A stretch of DNA of 23,511 nucleotides from Parafilimonas sp. (GTDB lineage: Bacteria > Bacteroidota > Bacteroidia > Chitinophagales > Chitinophagaceae), in contig JAICKT010000017.1 of assembly GCA_025927795.1 (NCBI GenBank), positions 1 through 23,511 of the forward strand, given 5' to 3'. The notes beneath the pieces are model-generated. The model did not search any database, was not told the origin of the DNA, and was given only the letters and a program-made list of their open reading frames with translations. Made by a program: the position numbers and the translations under genes. Below are positions 1-5,952 of the stretch, piece after piece (position 1 is the first letter of the stretch; each line of letters starts with the position of its first letter).

Positions 1-722
1 ACATCTTCAGTTGAAAAACATTCACCAAATTTTTTTATTTCAAAATCGTAACCTTGTTGCGTGTGGTCGAAATTGTTGATTACTTCAATCACTTTTGATA
101 TAGCAAACGGCGCCTTTGTATGAATAGTTTGTAATATTTTTTTTGTTTCGTTCACTAGTTCGTTTTGTGCAACCACTTTATTTACTATCCCGTATTGCTC
201 TGCATCTTTTGCAGCAATCATTTCGCCGGTCATAATAAATTGCATTGCACGATTTCTGCCAACCAATTGCGTTAAACGTTGCGTGCCGCCATAACCTGGT
301 ATCAAACCCAAATTCACTTCCGGCTGTCCAAACTTTGCATTTTCACTTGCAATAATAAAATGACAAGCCAAAGCTAATTCACAACCACCACCCAATGCAA
401 AACCGTTTACTGCAGCAAGTATTGGTTTGGGTGAATTTTCAATTTTATCAAAAACATTTTGTTGCCCTTTTCTTGCAAGCGCTTCTCCTGATGTTGAATC
501 TAATGATAAAAACTCGCTTATATCTGCACCGGCAACAAAAGCCTTTTCTCCTGCGCCTGTTATAATTGCTGATTTAATTTCATTGTTGTTATACACTTCA
601 TCAACTGCTGTGCTTAATTCATCAATAACAACTTTATTCAGCGCGTTTAGTTTTTCGGGGCGATTAACAGTGATGATGAAAATATTTTCTTCTAAAGATG
701 TAAGTAGTGTTTGATAACTCAT
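1..722 (-). CDS. Enoyl-CoA hydratase/isomerase family protein (3' end outside window)
   Basis: This crotonase-fold enzyme probably hydrates trans-2-enoyl-CoA in beta-oxidation or branched-chain acyl-CoA breakdown in the cytosol. My translation from the ATG at 722 is open to the window edge (240 codons). It carries the oxyanion-hole segments around GAGEKAFVAGADISE (residues 57-70) and ALGGGCELALAC (109-120). Both hydratase glutamates are present: E115 in GGGCELA and E135 in FGQPEVNLGLIPG. Their presence favours a true hydratase over an isomerase or a dead paralogue. The C-terminal part lies off the left edge. It begins 9 bp after the stop of the B12-binding gene and is probably co-transcribed with it. 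Substrate chain length cannot be read from the sequence. Confidence 0.93.
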   Translation of the reverse strand, partial: MSYQTLLTSLEENIFIITVNRPEKLNALNKVVIDELSTAVDEVYNNNEIKSAIITGAGEKAFVAGADISEFLSLDSTSGEALARKGQQNVFDKIENSPKPILAAVNGFALGGGCELALACHFIIASENAKFGQPEVNLGLIPGYGGTQRLTQLVGRNRAMQFIMTGEMIAAKDAEQYGIVNKVVAQNELVNETKKILQTIHTKAPFAISKVIEVINNFDHTQQGYDFEIKKFGECFSTED

Positions 723-731
723 AAACTGATT

Positions 732-1151
732 TTAAAAATCCCGGTGTTTTCTAACCCATTCTTTAATATAGTCAGCAATGTCTTTTGTGTTTGCGCCCGG
801 TGCAAATAATTTTCCAACGCCCATTGCATTCAGTTCTTTCATATCATCTTCGGGAATTATTCCTCCACCCGTAACCAACACGTCATCCATTTCTTTTTCT
901 TTTAGCAATTGAATAATTTTTGGAAACACCGTCATGTGCGCACCACTTAAAATGCTGATGCCAATTGCATCCACATCTTCCTGCAATGCTGCATTTACCA
1001 CCATTTCAGGTGTTTGCCGCAAGCCGGTATAAATTACTTCCATGCCTGCATCACGCAAAGCTGTGGCAATTACTTTTGCGCCGCGGTCATGACCATCCAA
1101 TCCAACTTTTGCAACTAAAACACGTATGGGGCGATGTAACTTTTTTTCCAT
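732..1151 (-). CDS. Cobalamin B12-binding subunit of a methylmalonyl-CoA-type mutase
   Basis: This 139-aa protein is essentially one B12-binding domain, like the C-terminal domain of methylmalonyl-CoA mutase or the small subunit of isobutyryl-CoA mutase. The base-off/His-on motif DxHxxG is visible as GLDGHDRG (D19, H21, G24). It is followed by the SILSGAH and VTGGGIIPEDD segments that line the cobalamin tail pocket. It must pair with a separate catalytic large subunit, which is not in the window. I chose the ATG at 1151; a TTG at 1157 would add two residues. The start lies about 20 bp after the stop of the DUF1080 gene, and an enoyl-CoA hydratase follows. That context fits acyl-CoA rearrangement, but which acyl-CoA is not shown. 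Confidence 0.93.
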   Translation of the reverse strand: MEKKLHRPIRVLVAKVGLDGHDRGAKVIATALRDAGMEVIYTGLRQTPEMVVNAALQEDVDAIGISILSGAHMTVFPKIIQLLKEKEMDDVLVTGGGIIPEDDMKELNAMGVGKLFAPGANTKDIADYIKEWVRKHRDF

Positions 1152-1171
1152 CAACAAAAAAATATCAGCTA

Positions 1172-2146
1172 TTATTTAGCCGGTGTAATAATTATGTTGC
1201 GATATTCAATTGGTCCGTGGTCGCCCTGGATAAGCAGCGGACCCGGCTCGCCTTCATGACTGTTTATTGCACCACCGGTTATTCCCGGAATTTCACGATT
1301 GCAAATAACTGTTTTGCCATTGGCAGCAATCGTAACCATTCTGCCAACTAAAGTAATATCATAACTCTGCCATTCGCCTGCAGGCTTTGCGGTCATTTCG
1401 CTGGGTGCAATAAATCCATAAACTGCACTAAACACATCTTTGTAAGGTTCATTGCCGTCTGCATCTTCAATTTGCACTTCATACCTACCCCGCAAATAAA
1501 CACCGCTATTACTGCCTTTGGGATAACGAAATTCAATATGCAGCTTGAAATCATTAAATGTTTTATCTGTTAGAAGATTAGAGCCCGAATGCGGGCTGGT
1601 TAAAATTCCATCTTTTACAATCCATTGATTGGTTTTTCCCGAAGAGTGCCATCCGCTTAAATCTTTACCATTAAATATTGTAATGGATTTTTGCCAAACG
1701 GGCTCACCGGTGCGTTTAAGCGAAGGTGCACGTACAGCGCTCCATGTATAATTTTTTCCATCGGCAGCAACCATAGTGCCTTTTAAACTATCGTCATCAA
1801 ATGTTCCTTCAAAGGAAATATCATTATCTTCCTTTTCCCATTGCGGCGGAATTGAAAAACTCATTTTCCCATTACTAAAATTAATTTTTGAAATGGGTCT
1901 TGCACTGCCGCCTGTTCCTACATATTGACCAACCAAAGTACGAGTACCCGAAAGCTGCACTTCAAGCCAGGATGGATATTCGCTGCCATCCATATAAAGC
2001 GTCATGTCCCATCTTCCTATAAGTGAAGGCGAATCTGCATTTTGTTTAAAATGATTATTGGCTTTTGCAGAATTAAAGCCTGATAAAACAAGAGATAATA
2101 AAGTAAACCGGAATAATTTTCTTACAAATACGGGAAAGTGTTTCAT
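1172..2146 (-). CDS. Exported DUF1080 (3-keto-disaccharide hydrolase-like) protein
   Basis: This is a 324-aa exported protein with an N-terminal signal peptide (about residues 1-29, basic start, hydrophobic core, SAKA before the cleavage point). A first beta-rich domain spans roughly 40-140. The C-terminal DUF1080 domain (about 152-322) has recognisable family segments: IFNGKDLSGW, GSNSGVYLRGRYEVQI and a closing GPIEYRNIII. DUF1080 has a concanavalin-like fold, and some members act on 3-keto sugars in the periplasm; activity here is inferred only from the family. The gene is followed closely by the B12-binding mutase gene, an odd functional pairing that may be only transcriptional. An 8-bp hairpin lies directly upstream of the ATG. 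Confidence 0.88.
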   Translation of the reverse strand: MKHFPVFVRKLFRFTLLSLVLSGFNSAKANNHFKQNADSPSLIGRWDMTLYMDGSEYPSWLEVQLSGTRTLVGQYVGTGGSARPISKINFSNGKMSFSIPPQWEKEDNDISFEGTFDDDSLKGTMVAADGKNYTWSAVRAPSLKRTGEPVWQKSITIFNGKDLSGWHSSGKTNQWIVKDGILTSPHSGSNLLTDKTFNDFKLHIEFRYPKGSNSGVYLRGRYEVQIEDADGNEPYKDVFSAVYGFIAPSEMTAKPAGEWQSYDITLVGRMVTIAANGKTVICNREIPGITGGAINSHEGEPGPLLIQGDHGPIEYRNIIITPAK

Positions 2147-2147
2147 A

Positions 2148-2167
2148 TAGCCGTTATTTAATGGCTA
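2148..2167 (-). promoter_or_regulatory. Hairpin/dyad abutting the DUF1080 start codon
   Basis: TAGCCGTT (2148-2155) and AATGGCTA (2160-2167) form an 8-bp stem with one G-T wobble around a 4-nt loop. The dyad ends one base before the start codon at 2146, so it would sit in the ribosome-binding region of the mRNA or serve as an operator. No T-tract follows in the direction of transcription, so a terminator is unlikely. Confidence 0.4.
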
Positions 2168-2232
2168 CAAAATAAACATAAAATATATAGGCGCAGCTAA
2201 ATGATAATTGATTTATGAGATTGCCGGAGACG

Positions 2233-2988
2233 TTAATTCATTTTCTTTTTTAGATTACTTACCTGCTCCTGCAAATTGTTTACTAAGCCGGCAAGCTGGT
2301 TTACATCCCAGCGCTGTTGTGTGTTTGCTTTGGTGATAATCATTTGTGCTCTCCAAACTTCGAGAATATCATCAGGGTTTACATGATAAGGTTCATACTG
2401 CGGATTATCACTAATTAAAGTAAGTTTATTTTTATAGCGATTGTTTTTCATGATGCGCTTGTAAACGATGCCTTCATTTTTTGAAACAACAATATATGTA
2501 TTGTTTGCTCTGATATCGTCCATCGCTTCTACTCTTTCACCCACAATGATGCTGCCGCTTGGTGTGGGCAACATACTGTCGCCAACAATTTCAAAAGCAC
2601 GGTATTCACCGGGAGCAAGCATAGGTAAAGTAAAAGTGTTTAATTCATCAATAAACTCCGGATCAGCATAACCGGCAAGATAACCGGCGGCTGCTTTTAC
2701 CGGTACAAACTGAATTTCATTTATATCACCCTGTAATTTTAGCTGGCGGCGTTTATCAATATAATTGCCCCCTTTTTTTGAAGCCGATAAATCCATCAGC
2801 AACAATTCATCAAGGCTTAATTTAAAAATGCTGCATAGATTTTCCAGCACATCAAGTCTTGGTTCCGCACGTTCTTCTTCATATGCACCAACAAGAGAGC
2901 GCTTAATTTTTAGCTTATGTGCAAACTCTTCCTGCGTCCATCCGCGCAGCTTGCGTAAATGTTTAAAATTTTTTCCGGCAAAACTCAT
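2233..2988 (-). CDS. XRE-family regulator with S24 (LexA/CI-like) peptidase domain
   Basis: This cytosolic transcription regulator has an N-terminal HTH_3/XRE domain (about residues 8-63, with WTQEEFAHKLKIKRSLVGAYE) and a C-terminal S24 domain. The Ser/Lys dyad is intact: S138 in GDSMLPT and K177 in IVYKRI. A likely self-cleavage region, KAAAGYLAGY, precedes it (A99-G102). The last 30 residues look like a short coiled coil. Family members repress genes and are relieved by self-cleavage or DNA-damage signals; whether this one cleaves itself is unknown. I prefer the ATG at 2988, because the longer reading starts with TTG at 3009. Its target is unknown, but the structured DNA upstream (3092-3191) is a natural autoregulation candidate. 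No phage genes are nearby. Confidence 0.92.
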   Translation of the reverse strand: MSFAGKNFKHLRKLRGWTQEEFAHKLKIKRSLVGAYEEERAEPRLDVLENLCSIFKLSLDELLLMDLSASKKGGNYIDKRRQLKLQGDINEIQFVPVKAAAGYLAGYADPEFIDELNTFTLPMLAPGEYRAFEIVGDSMLPTPSGSIIVGERVEAMDDIRANNTYIVVSKNEGIVYKRIMKNNRYKNKLTLISDNPQYEPYHVNPDDILEVWRAQMIITKANTQQRWDVNQLAGLVNNLQEQVSNLKKKMN

Positions 2989-3091
2989 GGCTAATTCATT
3001 TAGCCGCAAATTACTAATTATTTTAGTTGAAAAAAATAAATTATTAAAGGATTGGTAACCGAACTGGAAAAGGGAAATTAAATCAATAGGA

Positions 3092-3191
3092 GCAGGAACA
3101 GAGATTAAAGGTATAAGGGAAAGCTTTATTCCTCATAAATCCTTATAACTGATACTTTGCCAAGGTATCAAACTTTGCCTTCTGTTCCTGC
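3092..3191. repeat. Nested inverted-repeat element upstream of the XRE/S24 gene
   Basis: The intergenic stretch 2989-3322 contains a perfect 11-bp inverted repeat, GCAGGAACAGA (3092-3102) and TCTGTTCCTGC (3181-3191), 78 bp apart. Two smaller dyads sit inside: TATAAGG/CCTTATA (3112-3118 and 3141-3147) and GATACTTT/AAGGTATC (3151-3158 and 3162-3169, one wobble, 3-nt loop). Together they could fold as a closed three-way junction. It could be a structured 5' leader, an operator cluster or a small non-autonomous repeat. I see no gene in the rest of the stretch except the terminator at 3291-3323. Confidence 0.45.
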
Positions 3192-3290
3192 AAGTGTAGT
3201 TGCAATTAGTTTTGGTTTGTAATTATGTAGTTGTTTAAGTTAATACGTGTTTTATTTAAATAGGTGATAATTCAAATCAAAAAATTTTTA

Positions 3291-3323
3291 AAAAATGCCA
3301 CAGCTTTTTTCTGTGGCATTTTT
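3291..3323 (-). terminator. Rho-independent-type terminator after ssb
   Basis: A perfect 13-bp stem, AAAAATGCCACAG (3291-3303) and CTGTGGCATTTTT (3311-3323), encloses a 7-nt loop. The stem begins at the ssb stop codon and has A/T tracts on both sides, so it could work in either direction; ssb is the gene that needs it. Confidence 0.85.
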
Positions 3324-3670
3324 TAGATTCTCGGCTTCTTATCGCCCAACATCAGTATTTCATTTACCTGAACTTCAGTAACGTAATGTTTATTGCCATC
3401 CTTATCGGTATAATTACGATTAATAAGCTTGCCTTCAATGGCAACTTCGCTTCCTTTAAATAAAAATTGTTCGGCAATATCTGCTACTTTGCCCCATGCA
3501 ACTAAATTATGCCATTGCGTTTCTACTACTTTATCACCTTTGGTTGTGCGATAATTTTCATTAGTGGCTACACTGAATTTTGCCATTTTTTTTCCACCTT
3601 CTGTAGTGCGTATTTCGGGGTTGTTGCCAAGATTTCCGATTAACTGAACTTTGTTTTTAAGTGCGTACAT
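3323..3670 (-). CDS. ssb: Single-stranded DNA-binding protein, short tail-less form
   Basis: This is a 115-aa OB-fold SSB. The family hallmarks are present: VQLIGNLGNNPEIR near the N-terminus, FSVATNENYR, TQWHNLVAWGKVADIAEQFL and the closing strand YVTEVQVNEILML. It coats single-stranded DNA during replication, repair or recombination. Bacterial SSBs normally end in a flexible region and an acidic tip that recruits partner proteins. This one stops right after the OB fold, at LGDKKPRI, with a basic end and no acidic tip. It may therefore be an accessory paralogue, with the main SSB elsewhere in the genome. A strong hairpin terminator overlaps its stop codon. The ATG at 3670 is the only sensible start. 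Confidence 0.93.
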   Translation of the reverse strand: MYALKNKVQLIGNLGNNPEIRTTEGGKKMAKFSVATNENYRTTKGDKVVETQWHNLVAWGKVADIAEQFLFKGSEVAIEGKLINRNYTDKDGNKHYVTEVQVNEILMLGDKKPRI

Positions 3671-3852
3671 AAAATAAATTTTTTATTTTTTAAAATTTGA
3701 TTATTTCAATCACGGCGGCGCCTTGCCGTTGACAAAACAAAAGTGCATTATCAAAAAAGCGATACCCGGGTTTTATACATTTACTTGCGGATGTATGCGT
3801 TTGTAAACGGTTGTATTTGAAAATATTTATCTTTATTACGAATTATCTTCGT

Positions 3853-4218
3853 ATGCAAACCGAAACCAAAACCTGCTTACAATGCGGTAAAACCTTACGT
3901 GGTCGTGCAGACAAAAAATTTTGCGATGATTATTGCCGCAATAATTATAATAACCAACTAAAAGCAAACACTAATAATTATGTGCGCAACATTAATAATG
4001 CACTTGGCAAAAACAGGCGCATATTAGAAAGTATACTGCCATCAGACAAAGAAAAAATTACTGTACTAAAGCACAGATTATTGCAAAATGGATTCTCTTT
4101 TAAATACTGTACACATTTATTAACTACACAAAAAGGTACTTATTTTTTTTGTTATGATTACGGCTACCTGCCGTTGGAAAACGACTGGTATTTAATTGTA
4201 CATCGGCACGGCGAATAA
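3853..4218 (+). CDS. Small Zn-ribbon protein of unknown function
   Basis: This 121-aa protein begins with a probable zinc ribbon, CxxC at C8/C11 and CxxxC at C24/C28 (CLQCGKTLRGRADKKFC then DDYC), followed by an Asn-rich helix. The C-terminal half, with YCTHLLTTQKGTYFFCYDYGYL, looks like a small folded domain. I chose the ATG at 3853 because an upstream ATG at 3811 adds only a hydrophobic, non-conserved-looking stretch and the Zn motif starts right after the inner Met. The overall look (Zn ribbon, then FC..YCRNNYNN) resembles uncharacterised Bacteroidota proteins. The role is unknown; nucleic-acid binding would be a guess. It converges with the next gene, 12 bp apart. Confidence 0.75.
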   Translation: MQTETKTCLQCGKTLRGRADKKFCDDYCRNNYNNQLKANTNNYVRNINNALGKNRRILESILPSDKEKITVLKHRLLQNGFSFKYCTHLLTTQKGTYFFCYDYGYLPLENDWYLIVHRHGE

Positions 4219-4230
4219 TTTACTTCAGTA

Positions 4231-4770
4231 TCAAGGTAAATCGCTTGCATAAATAACTTTTTTGCTTGCTTGTAAATGAAGTAATCTCGGCGCAGCAAAT
4301 TTTAATTCTTTTATTTGATAAGGTGGATACACATAACAGTTGTAAGGTTGCGTATCATCATATTCAACAAAAATTATCCACGCATTTAATTGGTCTAAAA
4401 TAATGTCCCTGCGTTTTTGCGAACATTGAAATGTCCACGAAAGTGAATATTTATTTGCATTAGTTCTTCGTTGTGTTTTTACGGCAACACCAATATCATT
4501 TACAAACAAATCTGCATCCCAGTTCTTTTGCTTGCCGTTATAAATTTTATAATCCGGTCCCCTTACATCAGCATATTGTAGCAAAACTTTTTTACAGGCT
4601 TCTTCACCTAACTTACTTACGAAATGATCGTCTAAAATTTTTTTTGTTTGATGTTGATTTGAATCAGAATAATCAACCGTTGATACTACTTGTTGCGCAA
4701 ACTGCCACGCTCTTTTCACCGCACCGAGTTCAAGATTTATTTTAGTAACAGATGAATAAAATTTTTTCAC
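4231..4770 (-). CDS. Hypothetical protein with possible PD-(D/E)xK nuclease-like core
   Basis: I do not recognise this 179-aa cytosolic protein. It has no signal peptide or membrane segment. The middle resembles the restriction-endonuclease-like fold: a helix with acidic residues (KLGEEACKKVLLQY, E56/E57), then RGPDYKIY (P72, D73), WDADLFV (D85, D87) and a strand ending VAVKTQRR (K98). In the canonical motif an acidic residue sits two before the lysine; here that place is Ala96, so the core may be degenerate or use another acid. The start is GTG at 4770, because an in-frame TAA lies five codons upstream and no early ATG exists. There is no methyltransferase or phage gene nearby, so it is an orphan. 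Confidence 0.6.
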   Translation of the reverse strand: MKKFYSSVTKINLELGAVKRAWQFAQQVVSTVDYSDSNQHQTKKILDDHFVSKLGEEACKKVLLQYADVRGPDYKIYNGKQKNWDADLFVNDIGVAVKTQRRTNANKYSLSWTFQCSQKRRDIILDQLNAWIIFVEYDDTQPYNCYVYPPYQIKELKFAAPRLLHLQASKKVIYASDLP

Positions 4771-4809
4771 GTCAAAAATGTCGCGTTAAAATATGACAAT
4801 TAAATGGTA

Positions 4810-4836
4810 TTGATTGGGCAGGAATTTTTATCTTCA
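4810..4836 (+). promoter_or_regulatory. Candidate Bacteroidota-type promoter of the peroxiredoxin gene
   Basis: A TTG at 4810-4812 is followed after 16 bp by TATCTTCA (4829-4836), close to the TTG ... TAnnTTTG pattern used by the Bacteroidota primary sigma factor. It lies about 20 bp upstream of the peroxiredoxin ATG. One base of the -7 box differs and the spacing is slightly short. Confidence 0.4.
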
Positions 4837-4856
4837 CGCCCTAAAAAATTTTTGTT

Positions 4857-5492
4857 ATGAGTTTACGTTTAGGGGATACTGCTCCCAACTTTAAAGCAAC
4901 AACAACAGAGGGTGAAATTGATTTTTATGAATACCTTGGTAACGGGTGGGGTATTTTATTTTCGCATCCCGCAGACTACACACCTGTTTGTACAACTGAA
5001 CTTGGCAAAACTGCAGCGTTGCAGGAAGAGTTTGCCAAACGCAATGCAAAAGTTTTAGCTGTAAGTGTCGACCCATTAGATAAGCATAAAGGCTGGGTAA
5101 ATGATATTAATGAAACACAAAATGTAAATGTTGGTTTTCCGCTAATTGCAGATGAAGACAGAACAGTGGCAACGTTATACGACATGATTCATCCCAATGC
5201 ATCTGCTACTGCAACTGTACGTTCTTTATTCATTATCGGTCCGGACAAAGTTGTAAAACTGATGATTACTTATCCTGCAAGCACAGGCAGAAATTTCCAG
5301 GAAGTATTGCGCGTATTGGATAGTTTGCAATTAACATCAAATTATAGTGTTTCCACTCCGGCAGATTGGAAAGACGGTGAAGATGTAATTATTGGCGGAA
5401 CAATTTCTACAGAAGATGCATACACTAAATTCCCTAAAGGTGTAAAGGTGGTAAAACCTTATTTGCGTTATACGCCGCAACCGAATAAGTAA
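4857..5492 (+). CDS. 1-Cys peroxiredoxin (Prx6/AhpC-TSA family)
   Basis: This cytosolic thiol peroxidase reduces hydrogen peroxide and organic hydroperoxides. At 211 aa it has the typical Prx6 length, with the AhpC/TSA domain (about 5-140) followed by the 1-Cys-type C-terminal dimerisation region. The peroxidatic cysteine is C45 in DYTPVCTTELG. It is the only cysteine in the protein, so recycling must use an external thiol. The C-terminal KFPKGVKVVKPYLRYTPQP is characteristic of the Prx6 subfamily. The gene stands alone, with a candidate promoter just upstream and a hairpin with T-rich tail downstream (5513-5548). I saw no peroxide-sensor operator that I could name. Confidence 0.95.
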   Translation: MSLRLGDTAPNFKATTTEGEIDFYEYLGNGWGILFSHPADYTPVCTTELGKTAALQEEFAKRNAKVLAVSVDPLDKHKGWVNDINETQNVNVGFPLIADEDRTVATLYDMIHPNASATATVRSLFIIGPDKVVKLMITYPASTGRNFQEVLRVLDSLQLTSNYSVSTPADWKDGEDVIIGGTISTEDAYTKFPKGVKVVKPYLRYTPQPNK

Positions 5493-5512
5493 ACCTTGCA
5501 ATTTTATTTTGC

Positions 5513-5548
5513 AAAGCATTTCAGAAATATGAGATGCTTTTTATTTTA
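5513..5548 (+). terminator. Terminator after the peroxiredoxin gene
   Basis: AAAGCATTTC (5513-5522) and GAGATGCTTT (5531-5540) form a 10-bp stem with one T-G wobble and an 8-nt loop. A T-rich tract (TTATTTTA) follows at 5541-5548. Confidence 0.7.
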
Positions 5549-5592
5549 TATATACTGATAAAACTTTTTTTAGCGTCTTTGTCCAAATATCA

Positions 5593-5747
5593 AACTTCCA
5601 TTCGTTATCAGGGTAATCAAATTATCTTGATTTTATTAAACTCTATCCCGATGTTTTATTGCGTGTTCCCGCAATTTATTGTACTTCTTATTTAGGTATT
5701 CGCCCGAAAGTTTAAGTGGAGTAAGAAAAGATTTAACGCAAGAAATT
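5593..5747 (+). pseudogene. Remnant of a Crp/Fnr-family regulator (C-terminal HTH)
   Basis: Frame-by-frame reading of the gap after the peroxiredoxin gene gives a decayed Crp/Fnr C-terminus. From 5617 one frame reads SNYLDFIKLYPDVLLRVP, then CTSYLGI up to 5700. A shifted frame continues from 5703 as PESLSGVRKDLTQE. Restoring one lost base between 5700 and 5701 rebuilds the family motif SYLGI-T-PESLSxVRK. A TAA at 5614-5616 also interrupts the upstream frame. The cyclic-nucleotide-binding N-terminal domain is absent, since the intact peroxiredoxin gene ends only about 100 bp before. So this is a truncated, frameshifted relic with no product expected. The match rests on family knowledge, not a search. 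Confidence 0.75.
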
Positions 5748-5825
5748 TTAAAAAGTACTTCATATAGTTCATGTATTGTACCCGCAAATATTGATGTTCT
5801 TATTATAGAATCTTTGTTCTTCGAA

Positions 5826-5902
5826 CGTCATGTTGAGGAACGAGACATCTCATAAATTTAAGCTGTTAAAACGCAAAGATTTCTCCTTGGTCGAAAATGA
5901 CG
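5826..5902. repeat. REP-like inverted repeat, copy 1 (CGTC ends outward)
   Basis: Two related units face each other. Unit a (5826-5855, plus) runs from CGTCATGTTGAGGAACG through AGACATCTCATAA. Unit b (5874-5902, minus) reads CGTCATTTTCGACC and then AAGGAGAAATCTTT. A similar pair occurs at 16049-16100 with the opposite internal order. It lies between the convergent Crp/Fnr relic and CLC gene, a usual position for REP-type elements. Confidence 0.6.
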
Positions 5903-5952
5903 CACCATAAAGCAGGAAAATATTTGATGTGTTTCGCAGAACCGGTGTTTCT

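Noticed and set aside
427..714. 95-aa plus-strand open frame
   Set aside because: It is antisense to the enoyl-CoA hydratase gene, whose catalytic motifs are clear.
965..1351. 128-aa plus-strand open frame
   Set aside because: It overlaps both the B12-binding and DUF1080 genes on the other strand and has no domain-like sequence.
2233..3670. Prophage or SOS module (S24 repressor plus ssb)
   Set aside because: No integrase, structural phage gene or attachment site is visible, and ssb has its own terminator.
3712..3729. GC-rich dyad ACGGC...GCCGT upstream of ssb
   Set aside because: Only 5-bp arms; it could be a promoter-region feature of ssb, but I cannot separate it from chance.
4231..4770. 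Restriction-modification or abortive-infection system
   Set aside because: No methyltransferase, specificity or antitoxin partner is adjacent; only a weak fold resemblance exists.
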